From positions 248,001 through 312,000 of the forward strand of contig NZ_VICB01000013.1 in assembly GCF_006546835.1 (NCBI RefSeq): a stretch of 64,000 bases of DNA. The letters run 5' to 3'. Of this stretch, positions 1 to 9,086 are shown one piece after another; position 1 is the stretch's first letter, and the number at the start of each line of letters is the position of its first letter. The translations under genes were made by a program, and so were the position numbers. This stretch comes from Actinomyces johnsonii (GTDB lineage: Bacteria > Actinomycetota > Actinomycetes > Actinomycetales > Actinomycetaceae). Under the pieces are notes generated by a model. The model searched no databases and was not told the origin of the DNA. It was given only the letters and a program-made list of their open reading frames with translations.

Positions 1-783
1 TGCGGTGGCCCGATGGCGATGGACCACCAGGGCCACACGACCTGCAGATGGTGCGCTCGGACCGTGGGGCGGTGGACTTGCCCCGAGTGCGATGGCCAGG
101 CCTTGAGAATGGTAACGGTTGGCTCGGCCCGTACCGGGGAGGAGCTGGGACGGGCCTTTCCGGGGTTCCCGGTCGTAGTCTCCGGCGCGAGGGAGACTCA
201 TGGTGTCATGGATGAGGTTGACGATTCTCCACGCCTCGTGGTGGCAACACCGGGTGCAGAGCCCGTGGCCGAGGGGGGCTACCGGGCAGTGCTGCTACTC
301 GATGGCGGAGCTCTTTCCTCGCGTCCGGAGCTGGGGGCGGCCGGCGAGGCGCTACGGCAGTGGACAAACGCGGCGGTGCTGGCGGCACCGTCGGCACGCG
401 TCATTCTTCTGGGTAGGCCCGATCCGGTCGCGGCTCAGGCGTTGGTGCGGTGGGACCATGCGGGTTTCGCCAGCAGGGATCTGATGGAAAGGGCCGAGCT
501 GCATCTGCCTCCCGCTTGGCGGGTAGCGCGTCTGGACGGTCCGCAACGCGGTGTGGAGACTCTGCTGGCCCAGGCCGAGGCCGACGGCTTCGAAACACTG
601 GGACCGGTGGCACCACCGCCGGTCAACGGCCAGGTTGCCGCCGGGGCGGCTAGAGCGCTGGTACGCGCGCCTTTGGCGCGGGGAAAAGCGCTTGCCAGGA
701 CGTTTGCGTTAAGACTGCGAGACCGTTCTGCCCGCCGAGAGGAACAGGTGCGCGTCGAAATGGATCCCACCCGCCTGTGGTGA
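1..783 (+). CDS. priA: Primosomal protein N' (PriA), C-terminal part
   Basis: The reading frame is open from the first base, so the gene starts upstream of the window and only about the last 260 residues are present. The fragment begins with a cysteine-rich stretch (C-x2-C and C-x2-C pairs) matching the zinc-binding region of PriA. It continues with the PriA C-terminal core and ends in a basic tail. In Actinobacteria PriA is usually a degenerate helicase that helps restart stalled replication forks. Its usual partners fmt, rsmB and rpe lie downstream, but about 9 kb away, because an arginine-catabolism island sits between them. The identification rests on the cysteine motif plus this neighbourhood; the helicase motifs lie outside the window. 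Confidence 0.8.
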   Translation, partial: CGGPMAMDHQGHTTCRWCARTVGRWTCPECDGQALRMVTVGSARTGEELGRAFPGFPVVVSGARETHGVMDEVDDSPRLVVATPGAEPVAEGGYRAVLLLDGGALSSRPELGAAGEALRQWTNAAVLAAPSARVILLGRPDPVAAQALVRWDHAGFASRDLMERAELHLPPAWRVARLDGPQRGVETLLAQAEADGFETLGPVAPPPVNGQVAAGAARALVRAPLARGKALARTFALRLRDRSARREEQVRVEMDPTRLW

Positions 784-816
784 GAGACAGCCAAAGAGCC
801 CGGTGACACATCGATT

Positions 817-1563
817 TTAGTAGGCGCTGCTGCGCGACTGCGCCGCCACTGATGACTGCTCCCCCGGCGCCAGGGAGCGCGTCGAGGCGCCTGGAACCTG
901 AAAGGACGGCATTCCGTGCGCCAGGGTGATGAGATCGGTGAGTAGTCCCGCCGCGGTGGACTTGACGTTCCACCCTTCGCTGAGTGCGGTCACGGCGGCT
1001 CCATCCACGACTGCGATGACCATCTCCGGCTCCAGCGGGCTGTCCAGCTGACGCAGCACCCTGCGCAGAGCGGCGTTGAGACGCTGACGGCCCTGCCGGT
1101 AGGCATGCTTGACTGGGGCGGCCTGGCTGGCCGAGATGAGCTGAAGATAGTGGCCGAAATACCCGCCTTGGGCCGGCAAGGTGGCTTGGAGGATGAAGCG
1201 GACCCTCTGGGACAGGTTCGGGCTCCCCTTGAAAGCTTCCACCCGGTCGGCGACGCGCTCGGCACGGGAGGCCCACAATCCGATGTTGACCAGCCCCGCC
1301 TGGTGAAGGAGGTCTTCAAGTCCATTGAAGTAGTAGGTTGTGGCCGATAGCGAGCATCCGGCGCGCTTGGCCACGCTGCGGTGGCTGACCGCTGACGGCC
1401 CCGACTCGCGGATGATAGCCGCCGCAGCATCGATGATGGCCTGACGCCGGTCTTCACCTCGCGGCGTGACTCGGGATTCAGTTCGAGAACGTGCATGAGC
1501 GGAAGCGTCGTTGCTTACTGCGTCTGCAGTGGTGTCTGCATCAGTATCGGCCATGGCGATCAT
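817..1563 (-). CDS. TetR-family transcriptional regulator
   Basis: This 248-residue protein has a TetR-type DNA-binding domain at about residues 37-85, with a helix-turn-helix of the form VSHRSVAKRAGCSLSATTYYF. The C-terminal ligand-binding half is helical and variable. The first 35 residues are polar and probably disordered, and a later start is possible. It is the last gene of the minus-strand arc/amidinotransferase/permease island, 104 bp after the MFS transporter, so it is the obvious candidate local regulator. Palindromes upstream of arcA and of the amidinotransferase gene are candidate binding sites; that link is inferred. Its ligand cannot be read from the sequence. It converges on priA with a 33 bp gap. 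Confidence 0.85.
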   Translation of the reverse strand: MIAMADTDADTTADAVSNDASAHARSRTESRVTPRGEDRRQAIIDAAAAIIRESGPSAVSHRSVAKRAGCSLSATTYYFNGLEDLLHQAGLVNIGLWASRAERVADRVEAFKGSPNLSQRVRFILQATLPAQGGYFGHYLQLISASQAAPVKHAYRQGRQRLNAALRRVLRQLDSPLEPEMVIAVVDGAAVTALSEGWNVKSTAAGLLTDLITLAHGMPSFQVPGASTRSLAPGEQSSVAAQSRSSAY

Positions 1564-1667
1564 CCTACGACGACCAGGCCTTCTTGTCCGTAAGAAGACG
1601 GTGATAATGACCTCGTGTGCAAGTAACTTATATACGACTTGTTACCAATTGTTTTGAGTGATTGTCC

Positions 1668-3032
1668 TCAGGTTGAGGAATGAGTCTGCTTCTCGGTCAG
1701 CTCGGAACCGTGAATTGTACGGGACTGGAAGATCGCCACCATAGCAATCAGCGCAACCACCGTGAGATAGACCGCCGGCGCCAGGGGAGACCCAGTGACC
1801 TTGATGAGCCACGTGACAATGAATGGCGTTGTCCCCCCGAGAAGCGCGTTGGCACCATTGAAAGACAGGGCGAATCCTGAGTAACGCACGTTAGTCGGAA
1901 AAGACTCCGCTAGGAAGGTGGCAAGCGTTCCATCATTAGCCGTCAGAATGATGGCGAAAACGACCTGACACAGGATGACTACTAAGAGCATTCCAGTGGC
2001 CTTCGTCATGACAACGAACAATGGAATGGTGAGAACAATAAACGCGACGCAAGCGGCAATGAGCATGCGGCGCCTTCCGAAGGAGTCGGACAGGTGCCCC
2101 ATAATGAAGATCGAAATGATGTAGACAACGAGCATCGCAGAAGTGGCAAGAGTCGCAGTATCCTGGGAGAAGCCGAGCTCCTCGTGAACGTAGGTGGGCA
2201 TGTAGCTCAGCAGCATGTAGAAGGCGACTGCGTTAAGGCAGGAAACCCCGAAGGTAATAAGCGTGTCGTGAAGGTGCTCCCGCAGAAGCAGACGCAGCGG
2301 TTCAGACCAGCTCTCCGACTTCTCCTCCTGAGGCATTTCTGCCCGCATCTCCTGATAGGCGGGCGAGTCTTCCAAATGCACCCGGATGTAGCGGCCGATG
2401 AGGCCCAGAGGACCGGCTAGAAGGAATGGAATACGCCACCCCCATGTATTCATAGCGTCGTCGGGCAACAGCCAGAACGCCCCTGTGACCATAAGAGAAC
2501 CGGCTAGCAGGCCACATGCGGTGGAAGCAGGAACCAGCGAGGTATAGATGCCCCGACGGGAAGGAGGTGCGTACTCGGCCAGGAAGGTTCCGGCACCCGC
2601 GTATTCGCCCGATGCGGAGAACCCTTGGATCATGCGCAATAGAAGCAGACCAATGGCGCCAGCAATACCGATCGCCGAGTACGTCGGGAGAAGCCCAATG
2701 AAGAATGTCGATCCCGACATGATGAGAATCGACCAGGACAGGGCCCAGCGGCGCCCCCATCTGTCCCCCCATGCACCCCACACAACAGCTCCAACGGGTC
2801 GCAGGATAAAGGACATGGCGAATACCGCAAATGTCGACATCAACTGGACGGACTTGTCTGCCTCAGGGAAGAAAGCAAGACCGATGACGGTAGCCAGGTA
2901 ACCGTACGATGCGTAATCGAACCACTCAATGAAGTTTCCGATAAAACTTGCTGTCGCAGCCCGCCTCAGCGCGCGACTTCGCTCAGGATCCGAGTAATAA
3001 TCGTTCATGCTTTCTGGATGGACGGTATTCAT
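1668..3032 (-). CDS. MFS transporter, metabolite:H+ symporter (ProP-like) family
   Basis: This 454-residue protein has about 12 hydrophobic segments. It carries metabolite:H+ symporter family features: the N-terminal motif ASFIGNFIEWFDYASYGY, the loop GDRWGRR after helix 2, and GFSASGEYAGAGTFLAEYAP in helix 4. Members of this family take up osmolytes, proline/betaine, dicarboxylates or shikimate by proton symport. It lies in the arginine deiminase/amidinotransferase island, downstream of a terminator-like hairpin, and is followed by the TetR gene. A zwitterionic guanidino compound or its amine product would fit both the family and the context, but this is inference. No classical ArcD arginine:ornithine antiporter is present, so this protein or the neighbouring DMT permease may serve that role. 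Confidence 0.85.
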   Translation of the reverse strand: MNTVHPESMNDYYSDPERSRALRRAATASFIGNFIEWFDYASYGYLATVIGLAFFPEADKSVQLMSTFAVFAMSFILRPVGAVVWGAWGDRWGRRWALSWSILIMSGSTFFIGLLPTYSAIGIAGAIGLLLLRMIQGFSASGEYAGAGTFLAEYAPPSRRGIYTSLVPASTACGLLAGSLMVTGAFWLLPDDAMNTWGWRIPFLLAGPLGLIGRYIRVHLEDSPAYQEMRAEMPQEEKSESWSEPLRLLLREHLHDTLITFGVSCLNAVAFYMLLSYMPTYVHEELGFSQDTATLATSAMLVVYIISIFIMGHLSDSFGRRRMLIAACVAFIVLTIPLFVVMTKATGMLLVVILCQVVFAIILTANDGTLATFLAESFPTNVRYSGFALSFNGANALLGGTTPFIVTWLIKVTGSPLAPAVYLTVVALIAMVAIFQSRTIHGSELTEKQTHSST

Positions 3033-3120
3033 AGCCTATGGCTCCGGCTCGGTCGACGAAGATGGCCGACAATGTGTGGTCTCGTGTGTATGAAGAACAT
3101 GTGGATGATAGCTGCAAGTT

Positions 3121-3165
3121 CCTGTCCGCCTGCGATTGGGCTGAACCTGCTCGCTGGCGGACAGG
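3121..3165 (-). terminator. Hairpin downstream of the DMT permease gene
   Basis: Perfect 10-bp arms CCTGTCCGCC and GGCGGACAGG are separated by 25 nt. The hairpin lies just past the DMT permease stop codon at 3178 and before the MFS gene. There is no strong U tract, as is common in high-GC genomes. It suggests that the MFS-tetR pair is a separate transcription unit from the permease gene upstream. Confidence 0.45.
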
Positions 3166-3177
3166 AGTGCAGTGCGC

Positions 3178-4191
3178 TCAGGCGTCAGAGAAGCGGGACT
3201 TCCGAGTGAGGGCGTCCAGGAAGATAGGCGCCAGCCCACCTCCAACGATGAGCAGTCCTCCAACCATCCCCACAGGAGTGAGCCGTTCGCCCCACACGAG
3301 GAGGCCGCACAGAATAGCGACCGGACACTCCCAGTACGAGATCGTCGAATACTCCACGGCGGGGAGGTTGCGTCCAGCGACCACCAGGAATCCCAGTGCG
3401 AACAGACCGCACACCAGGAAGAGGGCCGTTGCCCACGCCCAGTTTGTGGTCGTGAAGGACGAAACCCCGTGCCATGGGCGCAGGATGATTGACATCGCAA
3501 GTGTAGCAGAGGCCGCCCAGAAGAAGTTCCAAACTCCACGCACAACTGAGTCGACATCCTTGCGATAGCCATAGAAGAACATCGCCAGCCCGTAGAAGAC
3601 TCCTGACAGCAGGCCGAGAAGGTCGCCCAGCTTCTTCTGCGGATACTCAGAGGATGATGTCGACAGGTCCAGGCCGAATGTCAGGCTACCGTTCTTGACG
3701 TCGATGATGCCGATGGTCAGCAGCATGCCGACGAATACCAAAAATAGGAAAATCCCCGATAGGATGCTGATCTTCTCCTTACGGAAGATACGTGCAAGCA
3801 GCGCACAGAACAGTGGCCCCGTGTAGATGAGGAAGACGGCGTTGGCGATGGATGTCATCAGTGTTGAGGAGATGTAGCAGCCCAGGGAGAGGCCGATACT
3901 CACCCCTCCCAGGATCACGGTGGTGCTCAAGCGAGTGCGCCGGAACAGACCGGTCTTCTTGGTCAGCACCAGGATGAGGATGAAACCGAGCAGGCCGACG
4001 GTCATGCGCCCGAAGGCCAGGAATGATCCGATAACGGACTTATCTGCGTCAGCGAGACCAGCAGTCGTGCCACGGCTGATGGTGCCGACGAGCCCCATCC
4101 CAGTGGCGGATAGAAGCATGGCGATGGCGCCAAGCTTCTTGTTCATCACGTACTCTGTGATAGAAGATTCGGTAGATGTTGTCTGTGACAT
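3178..4191 (-). CDS. DMT-superfamily (EamA-like) permease
   Basis: This 337-residue protein has about ten hydrophobic helices in two halves, as in the EamA/RhaT drug-metabolite transporter superfamily. The helix segment ISYWECPVAILCGLLVWGERLTP near the C terminus carries the family's typical glutamate before the last hairpin. A hydrophilic loop (about residues 165-180, serine rich) separates the halves. It follows the amidinotransferase gene with a terminator-like hairpin between them. EamA proteins often export amino acids or metabolites, so it may export a product of the amidinotransferase or Arc reactions such as glycine or ornithine. The substrate is not deducible from sequence. Confidence 0.8.
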   Translation of the reverse strand: MSQTTSTESSITEYVMNKKLGAIAMLLSATGMGLVGTISRGTTAGLADADKSVIGSFLAFGRMTVGLLGFILILVLTKKTGLFRRTRLSTTVILGGVSIGLSLGCYISSTLMTSIANAVFLIYTGPLFCALLARIFRKEKISILSGIFLFLVFVGMLLTIGIIDVKNGSLTFGLDLSTSSSEYPQKKLGDLLGLLSGVFYGLAMFFYGYRKDVDSVVRGVWNFFWAASATLAMSIILRPWHGVSSFTTTNWAWATALFLVCGLFALGFLVVAGRNLPAVEYSTISYWECPVAILCGLLVWGERLTPVGMVGGLLIVGGGLAPIFLDALTRKSRFSDA

Positions 4192-4329
4192 GGCAGTTGT
4201 GTCTCCTGAGTTCTCTCCCGGTACACGCGGCAGGGCACAGCCTCTTTGCTGAGCTTCGCGCGGTTTGACCGACTCTTACCGCCTCTATGGGGAGCATGGC
4301 AACCGCATCGCGAGAACCGAGTGGGGAAC

Positions 4330-4372
4330 GGTGCGGGGCGGCAGCCCGGTCCATGAGCTGCCGCCCCGCACC
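4330..4372 (-). terminator. Strong GC hairpin after the amidinotransferase gene
   Basis: A perfect 15-bp stem (GGTGCGGGGCGGCAG with its complement at 4358-4372) has a 13-nt loop and lies 9 bp beyond the amidinotransferase stop codon. No U tract follows. It probably ends or attenuates the transcript before the DMT permease gene. Confidence 0.7.
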
Positions 4373-4381
4373 CGCCTGGGA

Positions 4382-5509
4382 TCAGACCAGAGTCGGGTCA
4401 GCGACCTGGTTGGGGAAGTAGTCCTCGCAGCCGCCCTCGCGGTACACGTCCGCCGTCGCGCAGTGGAGACCACCACCGAAGGCGTAGGCGTCGCGGAAGG
4501 GAACCGGGATGACGTTCATGCCCAACTTGTCCATCTGCTCCATCTGGTGGACCTCACTGGCCTCGACGCACACGGTCTTGTGGTCGATAACGAGGCAGTT
4601 CATGGACAGCCAGACGGAGGAGTAGCACAGCGGCGGCGGAACCTCGTGGGCCGGGGGAGCGGCGTCGACGATCTGCCAGTCGTTGGCCTCGAAGATCTTG
4701 CGCTGCTCCTCGGGCAGGCGGCGGTGCGGGTTGTTGATGATCAATCCGGGCCGCAGCGGCACGAAGGTAGCGTCGATGTGAATCGGGTAGGGGTCGCCGG
4801 GGAAGTTCACCGCGTGCACCCGCAGGTCGGGGTAGTAGCGCTTGAACCACTCCATCGCCTTGCGGTTGGTGGTCAGACCGTGCTGAATGAACAGGTCCTT
4901 ACCCACGCGCATGACGTCGGCGGCGTCCCACATTGGCTCAACCTCAGTGGTCACGAAGTCCTTAGCGGCGGTGCGCTCGAGGCGCTCCTCCAGGGAGATC
5001 CGCTCGTCGTAGTAGTTGTGCTTGTAGGACTTGTCCGTCAGCCGGGGGCGAGGTGCCTGGGTCCACTTGAACTCCGGGTCCTCCTCGAAGTACTGATTCA
5101 TGAGAGGCCAGTAGGCGAGATACTCGAAGTACCGGCAGCGGAACGAGTTGGCCGACGACATGATCTCGTCACCGATGGTCAGCAGGATGTCGCGCGGCGG
5201 CATCTGGGTGAAGCCCGACTCCGTGCGGAAGTCAGGCGTCTGGATGGCCTGGTTCCACTGCAGCGGCGTGGGCCGGTCCACCTTGACGCCTAGTCCCTCG
5301 AGGATCTTGACGTAGTTGTCGAGCTGCTCGTTGGCGGCCTCGACGGTGGCGGTGGGGCGGGGGCCCCACATGCCGCGCATTTCGGAGTCGATCGGCACCT
5401 TCTCGGAGGTGGCCGGCTCCTCGGGAGGAATAACCGAGAAGTCTGCGCGCCCGACGATGACGTGCTTAAGCGGGTCGAAGTCGTTCCAAGAGTTGACGAT
5501 CTTCGTCAT
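4382..5509 (-). CDS. Arginine:glycine amidinotransferase-family protein
   Basis: This 375-residue protein is closely similar in layout to vertebrate L-arginine:glycine amidinotransferase (AGAT). The catalytic triad is visible: Asp195 in MWDAADV, His244 in PIHIDATF and Cys350 in GGGLHCATADV, corresponding to human Asp254, His303 and Cys407. The segments VWLSMNCLVID and the N-terminal VIVGRADF are also shared. Such enzymes move the amidino group of arginine to an amine (glycine, lysine or aminocyclitol) through an amidino-cysteine intermediate and release ornithine; the reaction is reversible. The gene has a good Shine-Dalgarno (AAGGGAG), its own 209-bp upstream region after arcC, and a terminator behind it. 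Its place in an arginine deiminase island is unusual. The acceptor could be something other than glycine: Met302 of the human enzyme is Ile here. Confidence 0.88.
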   Translation of the reverse strand: MTKIVNSWNDFDPLKHVIVGRADFSVIPPEEPATSEKVPIDSEMRGMWGPRPTATVEAANEQLDNYVKILEGLGVKVDRPTPLQWNQAIQTPDFRTESGFTQMPPRDILLTIGDEIMSSANSFRCRYFEYLAYWPLMNQYFEEDPEFKWTQAPRPRLTDKSYKHNYYDERISLEERLERTAAKDFVTTEVEPMWDAADVMRVGKDLFIQHGLTTNRKAMEWFKRYYPDLRVHAVNFPGDPYPIHIDATFVPLRPGLIINNPHRRLPEEQRKIFEANDWQIVDAAPPAHEVPPPLCYSSVWLSMNCLVIDHKTVCVEASEVHQMEQMDKLGMNVIPVPFRDAYAFGGGLHCATADVYREGGCEDYFPNQVADPTLV

Positions 5510-5554
5510 GAGTGAGTCACTCCCTTGTGCTCGTTGAATGGTGTGTGAATTGAG

Positions 5555-5572
5555 ACAGATGTATATGTCTGT
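5555..5572. promoter_or_regulatory. Candidate operator upstream of the amidinotransferase gene
   Basis: The imperfect palindrome ACAGATGTATATGTCTGT (14 of 18 positions symmetrical) lies 46 bp upstream of the amidinotransferase start, in the AT-richest part of the gap after arcC. The position suits a promoter operator. The regulator is not known; the TetR protein of the island is a candidate. Confidence 0.4.
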
Positions 5573-5718
5573 GGTTCAACGTTCTCATCTTACCCTGAAG
5601 GAACCTCAAAAGTCGCCACAGGAGTTTCTGTGTAAAAGAATGAGGTTGAACCCTGGCATGGTCATGTGTGGTTGACGGTTATCACCACCTCCTTGACGGA
5701 CCGATGCCGTTGCGCCGG

Positions 5719-6699
5719 TCAGGCTCTGCGAATGCGAGTGTCGATTTGCTCGGGAATTGGGGGATGGATATCGTCGGGGCCACCGTAGTTGCCTCCGGGG
5801 GTCACGATAGTCCCCGACTGACCCTCGATGATGGAAACGGCGTCCTCAAGACGACCGATTGCCGCCATGTCTCCGGTCAGTTCAACAAATCGGCACACCG
5901 CCTCGACCTTTGGCCCCATGGATCCGCTGGGAAGACCCATGGCGCGCAGCGCTGCCGGCGTTGCCCGCGGAACCTGTTTTTGGTTCTCGGTTCCGAAGTC
6001 CTCGTAGACGCCATCGACGTCGGTGAGGATGAGGAGGGCGTCGGCCTCGAGCGCCTCGGCCAGGACGGACGCGGTGAGGTCCTTGTCGATGACGGCCTCG
6101 ATGCCCCTGAGCTTGCCCTCGGTGCTGCGGATAACGGGGACCCCGCCTCCACCGGAGCAGACGACAATGGCACCGGCTTCCAGGAGCGAGCGCACCAACC
6201 GGGTCTCGATGACGCGCTGCGGCTTGGGCGATCCGACGACGCGGCGGTAGTGCTCGCCGTCGGGCTTGACCACCCAGCCCCGCTCCTCGGCCAGTTTCTC
6301 AGCCTCCTCCTTGGAGTACACCTCACCGACGAACTTGGTGGGGTTGGAGAAGGCCGGGTCGCCGGCCAGGACCAGGGTCTGGTTGACCATGGCAGCTACG
6401 TGGCGCCCCGGCAGGGCGTTCTGCATGGCCTGCAGCAGCCAGTAGCCGATCATGCCCTGGGTCTGGGCACCGAGGGTGTCGAAGGGGTAGGGCTCCGAGA
6501 GCCGCTCATCGTTGGCGGACTCCAGGGCGAGGACGCCCACCTGGGGGCCGTTACCGTGGGTGAGGACCAGCTCGTGCTTCTCCGCCAGCTTGGCCAGCTC
6601 ACGCGCTGCAACCTCGACATTGTGGATCTGGATGCTGGCGTCAGGCTTCTCACCCCGACGTAGGAGGGCGTTTCCGCCGAGGGCAACAACGATTCTCAC
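5719..6699 (-). CDS. arcC: Carbamate kinase
   Basis: This 326-residue enzyme catalyses carbamoyl phosphate + ADP to carbamate + ATP, the energy-yielding last step of the arginine deiminase pathway. It has the amino-acid-kinase fold signature: ALGGNAL at residues 6-12, THGNGPQVG, a glycine-rich SGGGGVPV loop, IDKDL and LLILTDVDGVY. Length matches the family (about 310-330). It starts 3 bp after the arcB stop codon, so the two are almost certainly cotranscribed and translationally linked. The ADP-side motif MGPKVEA is present near the C terminus. Confidence 0.95.
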   Translation of the reverse strand: MRIVVALGGNALLRRGEKPDASIQIHNVEVAARELAKLAEKHELVLTHGNGPQVGVLALESANDERLSEPYPFDTLGAQTQGMIGYWLLQAMQNALPGRHVAAMVNQTLVLAGDPAFSNPTKFVGEVYSKEEAEKLAEERGWVVKPDGEHYRRVVGSPKPQRVIETRLVRSLLEAGAIVVCSGGGGVPVIRSTEGKLRGIEAVIDKDLTASVLAEALEADALLILTDVDGVYEDFGTENQKQVPRATPAALRAMGLPSGSMGPKVEAVCRFVELTGDMAAIGRLEDAVSIIEGQSGTIVTPGGNYGGPDDIHPPIPEQIDTRIRRA

Positions 6700-6702
6700 G
6701 GC

Positions 6703-7710
6703 TCAGTCCCACTCTCCGAGGGTTGCGACCATGACGGCCTTGATGGTGTGCATGCGGTTCTCAGCCTGGTCGAAGGCGACGTTGCGCTCGGTCTCGAAGA
6801 CGTCGTCGGTGACCTCCAGACCGTCCATGCCTGTCTTGTTGAAGATATCCTCGCCCACGGTGGTGTTGCGATCGTGGAAAGCCGGCAGACAGTGGAGGAA
6901 CTTGACGTCGGGGTTGCCGGTGGCCTCCACTAGCTTGGCGTTGACCTGGTAGGGACGCAGCAGGGCGATGCGCTGGTCCCACACCTCCTTGGGCTCACCC
7001 ATCGAGACCCACACGTCGGTGTAGAGGAAGTCGACTCCCTTGACGCCCTCGGCGGCGTCGTCGGTGACGAGGATACGGGCTCCGCTCTTCTCCGCCAGCT
7101 TCTCCGCCTGGGCCACCACCTCGGGCGGTGTCTGCAGCTCGGCTGGTCCCACCATCCGCACATCCATTCCCATGAGGGCGCCGGAGATGAGCAGCGAGTT
7201 GGCCACGTTGTTGCGGGCGTCCCCGAGGTAGGCGAAGGAGATCTCCTCGATCGGCTTGCCCGAGTGCTCCAGCATGGTCAACTGGTCGGCGAGCATCTGG
7301 GTGGGGTGCCACTCGTCAGTCAGCCCGTTCCACACCGGCACGCCCGAGAGCTCGGCCAGAGCCTCGACGTGCTCCTGCTTCTTGCCGCGGAACTCGATGC
7401 CGTCGTAGAAGCGGCCCAGGACCCGGGCGGTGTCCGCCACCGACTCCTTGTGGCCCATCTGCGAGCCCGTGGGATCCAGGTAGGTGACCTGGGCGCCCTG
7501 GTCGTAGGCGGCTACCTCGAAGGAGCAGCGAGTGCGAGTCGAGGTCTTCTCGAAGATGAGCGCGATGTTCTTGCCAGTCAGCCGCTTCACCTCGCGGCCG
7601 GTCTTCTTGTCTTCCTTGAGCTGAGCCGCCAGCTGGAGCAGGATGCCCCACTCATCGGCGGTGAAGTCGAGCTCCTTGAGGAAGTTGCGGTTGTGAAGGG
7701 GGTGGGTCAT
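6703..7710 (-). CDS. arcB: Ornithine carbamoyltransferase (catabolic)
   Basis: This 335-residue enzyme interconverts citrulline + phosphate and ornithine + carbamoyl phosphate. The carbamoyl-phosphate site STRTR is at residues 57-61, HPTQ at 135-138, and the ornithine-site Cys274 lies in [10 protein letters not shown]. Position between arcA and arcC supports the catabolic (citrulline-phosphorolysing) role rather than biosynthetic ArgF, although sequence alone does not separate the two cleanly. A Shine-Dalgarno AAGGAGT precedes the start, and a 79-bp gap separates it from arcA. Confidence 0.93.
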   Translation of the reverse strand: MTHPLHNRNFLKELDFTADEWGILLQLAAQLKEDKKTGREVKRLTGKNIALIFEKTSTRTRCSFEVAAYDQGAQVTYLDPTGSQMGHKESVADTARVLGRFYDGIEFRGKKQEHVEALAELSGVPVWNGLTDEWHPTQMLADQLTMLEHSGKPIEEISFAYLGDARNNVANSLLISGALMGMDVRMVGPAELQTPPEVVAQAEKLAEKSGARILVTDDAAEGVKGVDFLYTDVWVSMGEPKEVWDQRIALLRPYQVNAKLVEATGNPDVKFLHCLPAFHDRNTTVGEDIFNKTGMDGLEVTDDVFETERNVAFDQAENRMHTIKAVMVATLGEWD

Positions 7711-7789
7711 AAGAACTCCTTACTTCTGGGTAGTTGAGTGGGTGATGGGTTTTCTTCATTGACGCCGAAGACACCGACGAGGGACCGTA

Positions 7790-9013
7790 TCAGGCGACCG
7801 GGTCTCGCAGAATCGGACAACTCATGCAGTGCGGGCCGCCGCGTCCGCGCCCGACCTCCGAGCCCGGGATCGTCAAGACCTCGATACCGCGGGAGGTGAG
7901 GTACTCGTTAGTGTTGACATTGCGCTCGTAGGCAACGATGACGCCTGGGGCGACGGCCAGCGAGTTGGAACCATCGTCCCACTGCTCGCGCGCGGCGGCC
8001 ATCGAGTCCTGAGGCGTGATGAGGACGGTAAGGTCGTCGATGCCCAGTGCCTGGGCGATAACACGGTACATGTCCTCCGGGTCGTTGCGGGTGACGCTGA
8101 TCTGTCCGTCGTCTCCCGGACGCACAGTGAGCGTCGGCAGCATCCCCAGGCCCCCGTAGACGGTGAAGGTGCCGGCATCGACCATGGTCATAACCGTATC
8201 CAGGTGCATCTGCGCGCGCGTCCGTTTCATCTCGACGGCGACCACCTGGTTGACCTTCCCTCCGGCGAAGAGTCGGCTGGCAAGCCTCTCGATGCCCTGG
8301 GCGGTGGTGCGCTCCGAGACCCCGACCAGCACGGCACCGTTGCCGATGATCTGCACGTCTCCACCCTCGACCGTGGCGGGACCGGCCTGGGTGCCCTCGG
8401 ACCACACGGGGAAGTCAGCGTTTGCGAAGCGGGGGTGCCAGCGGTAGATCGCCTCGTAGTTGATGGTCTCGCGCTGCCTGGCAGGCATCGTCATCGAGTT
8501 GATGGACACGCCGTTGTAGATCCAGCACGACGTGTCGCGGGTGAACAGGTGGTTGGGCAGCGGCGCCAGGAGCAGGTCGTCATCGTTCATGGAGGCCAGC
8601 ACCAGGGAATCCGGGCACGAGGTGCGCTCCAGCAGCTCGGCCTTGGTGATGCCGGCGATGAGGATCTCGGCCAGGTCGGTTCCGGACAGCCCCTGAGCCA
8701 GGGCCCGCATCGGCTCAGCGGCAATGGGGCCGTTGGCGTTCTCATTGATGACCCGGTCCAGGATGTAGTCCCTGGCCTCGGGCACCTCAAGAGTCTCAGC
8801 CAAGAGGTCGCTGAGGTAGAACACCTCGACGTCGCGATCGGTCAGCACGCGCGCAAACTGATCGTGCTCCTCCTGGGCCCGCTCGAGCCACAGGACGTCG
8901 TCGAACAGGAGGTGTTCCTTGTTCTGCGGAGTGAGCCTGAGCATCTCACTGCCAGGCCTGTGCAGGATGACCTGCCGAAGCCTCCCGATTTCGGAACCCA
9001 CGGAAAGATCCAT
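7790..9013 (-). CDS. arcA: Arginine deiminase
   Basis: This 407-residue enzyme hydrolyses L-arginine to citrulline and ammonia and opens the arginine deiminase pathway. The expected catalytic residues are all present: Asp160 in FTRD, Glu216 in EGGD, His270 and Asp272 in HLD, and the nucleophile Cys396 in GGPHCMSCP. Length agrees with bacterial ArcA (about 410). It is the first gene of the minus-strand arc cluster, with the Shine-Dalgarno AGAGAGG. Its upstream region is rich in palindromes, suggesting tight control. In oral bacteria the pathway yields ATP and raises local pH; its presence here fits an oral Actinomyces. Confidence 0.96.
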   Translation of the reverse strand: MDLSVGSEIGRLRQVILHRPGSEMLRLTPQNKEHLLFDDVLWLERAQEEHDQFARVLTDRDVEVFYLSDLLAETLEVPEARDYILDRVINENANGPIAAEPMRALAQGLSGTDLAEILIAGITKAELLERTSCPDSLVLASMNDDDLLLAPLPNHLFTRDTSCWIYNGVSINSMTMPARQRETINYEAIYRWHPRFANADFPVWSEGTQAGPATVEGGDVQIIGNGAVLVGVSERTTAQGIERLASRLFAGGKVNQVVAVEMKRTRAQMHLDTVMTMVDAGTFTVYGGLGMLPTLTVRPGDDGQISVTRNDPEDMYRVIAQALGIDDLTVLITPQDSMAAAREQWDDGSNSLAVAPGVIVAYERNVNTNEYLTSRGIEVLTIPGSEVGRGRGGPHCMSCPILRDPVA

Positions 9014-9025
9014 GACGTCCTCTCT

Positions 9026-9041
9026 GACACAGCACTGTGTC
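9026..9041. promoter_or_regulatory. Palindrome in the arcA leader
   Basis: GACACAGCACTGTGTC has perfect 7-bp arms around a 2-nt centre and lies 13-28 bp upstream of the arcA start, overlapping or just upstream of the ribosome-binding region. It could be an operator or a short leader structure. Confidence 0.4.
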
Positions 9042-9055
9042 GTTGATATGGATCA

Positions 9056-9067
9056 TGATGCGCATCA
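9056..9067. promoter_or_regulatory. Perfect 12-bp palindrome upstream of arcA
   Basis: TGATGCGCATCA is fully self-complementary and lies between the leader palindrome and the two GGTACG-type sites, in the likely core promoter of arcA. Confidence 0.35.
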
Positions 9068-9086
9068 CGCGCCCTGACGATTGAAG

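Noticed and set aside
4265..5293. Open frame of 342 codons on the plus strand
   Set aside because: It is antisense to the amidinotransferase gene, whose catalytic motifs are intact; the translation is low-complexity Val/Gly/Arg and has no family motif.
6703..7710. Biosynthetic argF instead of catabolic arcB
   Set aside because: The gene is locked between arcA and arcC and no arginine biosynthesis genes are nearby; sequence alone would not decide.
7829..9046. Open frame of about 405 codons on the plus strand
   Set aside because: It is antisense to arcA and arises from GC-biased third positions; no domain is recognisable.
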